NCBI GenBank assembly: GCA_949291455.1
Contig: CASEVQ010000006.1
Location: 1 to 44,081, forward strand
DNA length: 44,081 nt
Source: an uncultured bacterium
GTDB lineage: Bacteria > Bacillota_I > Bacilli_A > RF39 > UBA660
Direction of reading: 5' to 3'
Positions 42,317-44,081 of the stretch are shown one piece after another; position 1 is the stretch's first letter; each line of letters starts with the position of its first letter. The translations under genes were made by a program, and so were the position numbers. Below the pieces are notes generated by a model. It had not been told where the DNA came from, searched no databases, and saw only the letters and a list, made by a program, of their open reading frames with translations.

Positions 42317-42856
42317 ATTGTCAATCAAGAAACCTTAAATACATTTGATAAATTATATTACGATACATATCAAGATGTTTTAAAGCATATTGTAATCAAC
42401 ACTTCTAATATTGATGATGTAAAAGATATTATTCAAAACGTTTATTTAGATGTTTTAAAAAAATTAGGTAATAAAAATATTAAATTAAATAAATCTTATA
42501 TAATAGGAATTGCTAAGAATAAAATAAAAGATTATTATCGTTTTAATTACAAAGTTAAGATAACATCATTGTTTTCTGGTATTAGAGACAGTAAAGACAT
42601 TAATTTAGTTGATACACTTGATGCTAATATAGATATAGAAAAGATAATAATTGAAAAACAAGATATAAATTTTATTTGGAGATATTTAAAAAAACAAAAA
42701 GCAGTCATAGCAAAAATTTTTTTCTTATATTATTATATGGATTACAATATAAAAGACATTTCTTTAGAACTTCATATTAATGAATCAAATGTAAAAAATT
42801 ATTTATATAGAACATTAAACAAGCTTAATTCTTTAATGAAAGGTAAAGGTGAGTAA
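42317..42856 (+). CDS. ECF-family RNA polymerase sigma factor
   Basis: A protein of about 180 residues with sigma-70 regions 2 and 4: YYDTYQDVLKHIVINTSNIDDVKDIIQNVYLDVL (region 2), then KAVIAKIFFLYYYMDYNIKDISLELHINESNVKNYLYRTLNKL (region 4 HTH). Start choice is unusual. GAGGTG (42305-42310) points to ATT 42317 at ideal spacing. An in-frame GTG at 42308 lies within that ribosome-binding site and almost at the predicted transcription start. No ATG, GTG or TTG occurs just downstream. The gene pairs with the anti-sigma gene that starts 1 nt after its stop. Confidence 0.85.
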   Translation: MVNQETLNTFDKLYYDTYQDVLKHIVINTSNIDDVKDIIQNVYLDVLKKLGNKNIKLNKSYIIGIAKNKIKDYYRFNYKVKITSLFSGIRDSKDINLVDTLDANIDIEKIIIEKQDINFIWRYLKKQKAVIAKIFFLYYYMDYNIKDISLELHINESNVKNYLYRTLNKLNSLMKGKGE

Positions 42857-42857
42857 A

Positions 42858-43535
42858 ATGTCTAATAAACAAATAATGAAAGATGTATTTGATAATGAAT
42901 TTAATGCGAATAAAATAAGAAATCAAATACTTTTAAAAAGTGAAAAGAAGACTAAAAAAAATATGATTAAGTTTTTACAGTATGCTACTTTTTTGTTTGT
43001 AATAGCAATCGTTGGTATTACCATATTTATAAATAACCAACAAGCCAATTATATATATTCTGACGTTACTTCAAATATAATTATAAATAAAATTAATGAG
43101 TTTGATTTAACTAAACTTGATGCTGATATAAAATTTGAAGAAATAAATAGTGTTAATTTGCCATGGAATGATATGTTCAATAATATTAATATTCCTAAAG
43201 ATTTGGATAAATTTTATGGATATGGTGTTTATACTAAAAATGATTCTAACAATGAATATAATATTTTAGATTCTTATGTATATGAATATTTTAATTTGGA
43301 TAATAATAGAAAAATTAAAATAACATTTTCTAATACAAATAAATCTATTAGAGATTATTTTTTTGATATTGATGATGTTAAAGAATCTAATATAAATGAT
43401 AACAAGTTAATCGTTTATCAAAGTGAAGATATTTATTTTACAGAGTTTAAATATAATGAATATTATTTTGATATTGAAAATCATGAAATTACTACTGATG
43501 AGTTAATATTTATTTTGAAGTCTATCATTAAATAA
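42858..43535 (+). CDS. probable membrane-bound anti-sigma factor
   Basis: A 225-residue protein from ATG 42858 (AAAGGTGAG upstream; GTG 42849 is in frame but inside that site). About 40 cytoplasmic residues precede one membrane helix (about 38-57, FLQYATFLFVIAIVGITIFI), and an outer domain of about 165 residues follows, rich in Asn, Asp, Tyr and Phe. This single-pass layout next to an ECF sigma gene is the usual anti-sigma arrangement: the N-terminus binds the sigma factor and the outside domain senses stress. No zinc anti-sigma (HxxxCxxC) motif is present, and the outer domain is not recognised. Confidence 0.75.
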   Translation: MSNKQIMKDVFDNEFNANKIRNQILLKSEKKTKKNMIKFLQYATFLFVIAIVGITIFINNQQANYIYSDVTSNIIINKINEFDLTKLDADIKFEEINSVNLPWNDMFNNINIPKDLDKFYGYGVYTKNDSNNEYNILDSYVYEYFNLDNNRKIKITFSNTNKSIRDYFFDIDDVKESNINDNKLIVYQSEDIYFTEFKYNEYYFDIENHEITTDELIFILKSIIK

Positions 43536-43587
43536 AAGCTGATAATAATTTTTTTATATAAATAAGATAATTAATTACAAAATTTAA

Positions 43588-44010
43588 TTATCTTTTTTTT
43601 AATTTTACATTATTTTTAAATTTTTTTAGGTCTTCTACTCCACATTTTTCCTCTCCACTATAAAATGTTGGAATAATAAGGCTATTACTATCATATGAAA
43701 AATCATAACCTAATCTATTTAATAATATATTCATAAAAAGTTTAGCTGTTCTAGAGTTCCCATCGTAAAATGGTTGATACATAATTAAATTAGCAACAGT
43801 ATTTAGGAGCAAAAGCAGCATTTCTTCTGTATATTCACTATTATCTAAATTATTTAATTTGTCAAAAAAAAGTTTTAGCATATCATCATAAAATTTTAAT
43901 TTTTCATCACAGAATTCACGAATATTAAAATTTGTAGAATTTGGTATAAAAATATTATTTATTTCAGTTAATGTTGCAAAATATGGATATTTATTATGTA
44001 ATATATTCAA
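43588..44010 (-). CDS. Fic-like protein with altered catalytic motif
   Basis: A 140-residue protein with a short Fic-like core. The motif reads QPFYDGNSRTAKLFMNILL (about residues 76-94): the catalytic His of HPFxDGNGR is Gln and the second Gly is Ser, while Arg is kept. Helical context fits (NTVANLIMYQPFYDGNSR; LLNRLGYDF). TTG 44010 is chosen as start because GGTGAT is at 44020-44015 with 4-nt spacing; GTG 44019 would be within it. The loss of the catalytic His argues against AMP transfer, so it may be inactive or have another role. Confidence 0.7.
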   Translation of the reverse strand: MNILHNKYPYFATLTEINNIFIPNSTNFNIREFCDEKLKFYDDMLKLFFDKLNNLDNSEYTEEMLLLLLNTVANLIMYQPFYDGNSRTAKLFMNILLNRLGYDFSYDSNSLIIPTFYSGEEKCGVEDLKKFKNNVKLKKR

Positions 44011-44081
44011 AATTATCACCTACAGATTAAGATAATAAATTATATTATAATAAGAATTTAAAATATGCAACAAATAATGCT

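Overview
The window is very AT-rich and its genes use the standard bacterial code: TGG encodes Trp, and TGA ends several genes. It carries the end of an rRNA operon, the tsaE-tsaB-rimI-tsaD operon, two FemA/FemB-type aminoacyltransferases, a MurJ/SpoVB-type flippase, cell-wall amidase pieces and Gram-positive ribosome-binding sites (often GGTGAT or AGGAGG). This fits a low-GC Firmicute, probably a gut member of the Bacilli/RF39 or Clostridia type. The genus cannot be fixed from the sequence alone.

Layout. (1) 1-13900 looks like ordinary chromosome: 23S 3' end, 5S, the t6A-modification operon, an anchored Lys-rich protein, a zinc phospholipase C-like protein, an Abi/HEPN protein, an HtrA protease, a flippase, two FemAB paralogues, a NodB deacetylase and a ZIP transporter. 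(2) 13922-14212 and 31541-32665 are the two halves of one amidase-LysM gene, cut by a 17.3 kb insertion. The junctions share a 14-bp core (GAGGTGGCGAAGGT). The reconstructed attP is a 44-bp imperfect inverted repeat, as expected for the large serine recombinase encoded at 26280-27863. The cargo is a defence island: type I restriction-modification (hsdM, a PIN nuclease, hsdS, a membrane gene with an in-frame stop, hsdR), a DUF4268 protein, a TIGR04141/DUF6119-like protein, an array of RNA-like hairpins before a helical protein, a broken Fic gene and a SIR2 protein.

(3) 32794-42136 is a tRNA-Trp gene split in its anticodon arm by about 9.3 kb. The two pieces (32794-32835 and 42103-42136) rejoin into a perfect 76-nt tRNA-Trp, and both junctions carry TCTCCAAAACCT. 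The insert carries its own intact tRNA-Trp (33029-33102) just inside the left end. TGGTGGCAA motifs lie near both ends, like integrase arm sites, but no integrase gene is present. The cargo is a membrane-bound LuxR-type regulator, two membrane TPR proteins, a secreted protein with a KPNIYLYP-type domain and a lipoprotein: an apparent envelope system I do not recognise as a described unit. (4) 42269-44019 holds an ECF sigma factor with an ECF-like promoter, its probable anti-sigma factor, and a Fic-like protein whose catalytic His is replaced by Gln.

The best candidates for something undescribed are the degenerate hairpin array at 27870-28235 and its neighbour gene, the tRNA-Trp-splitting element that supplies a replacement tRNA, and the LuxR/TPR/secreted-protein cluster it carries. 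Starts were revised where the ribosome-binding site favoured a start other than the longest reading frame.
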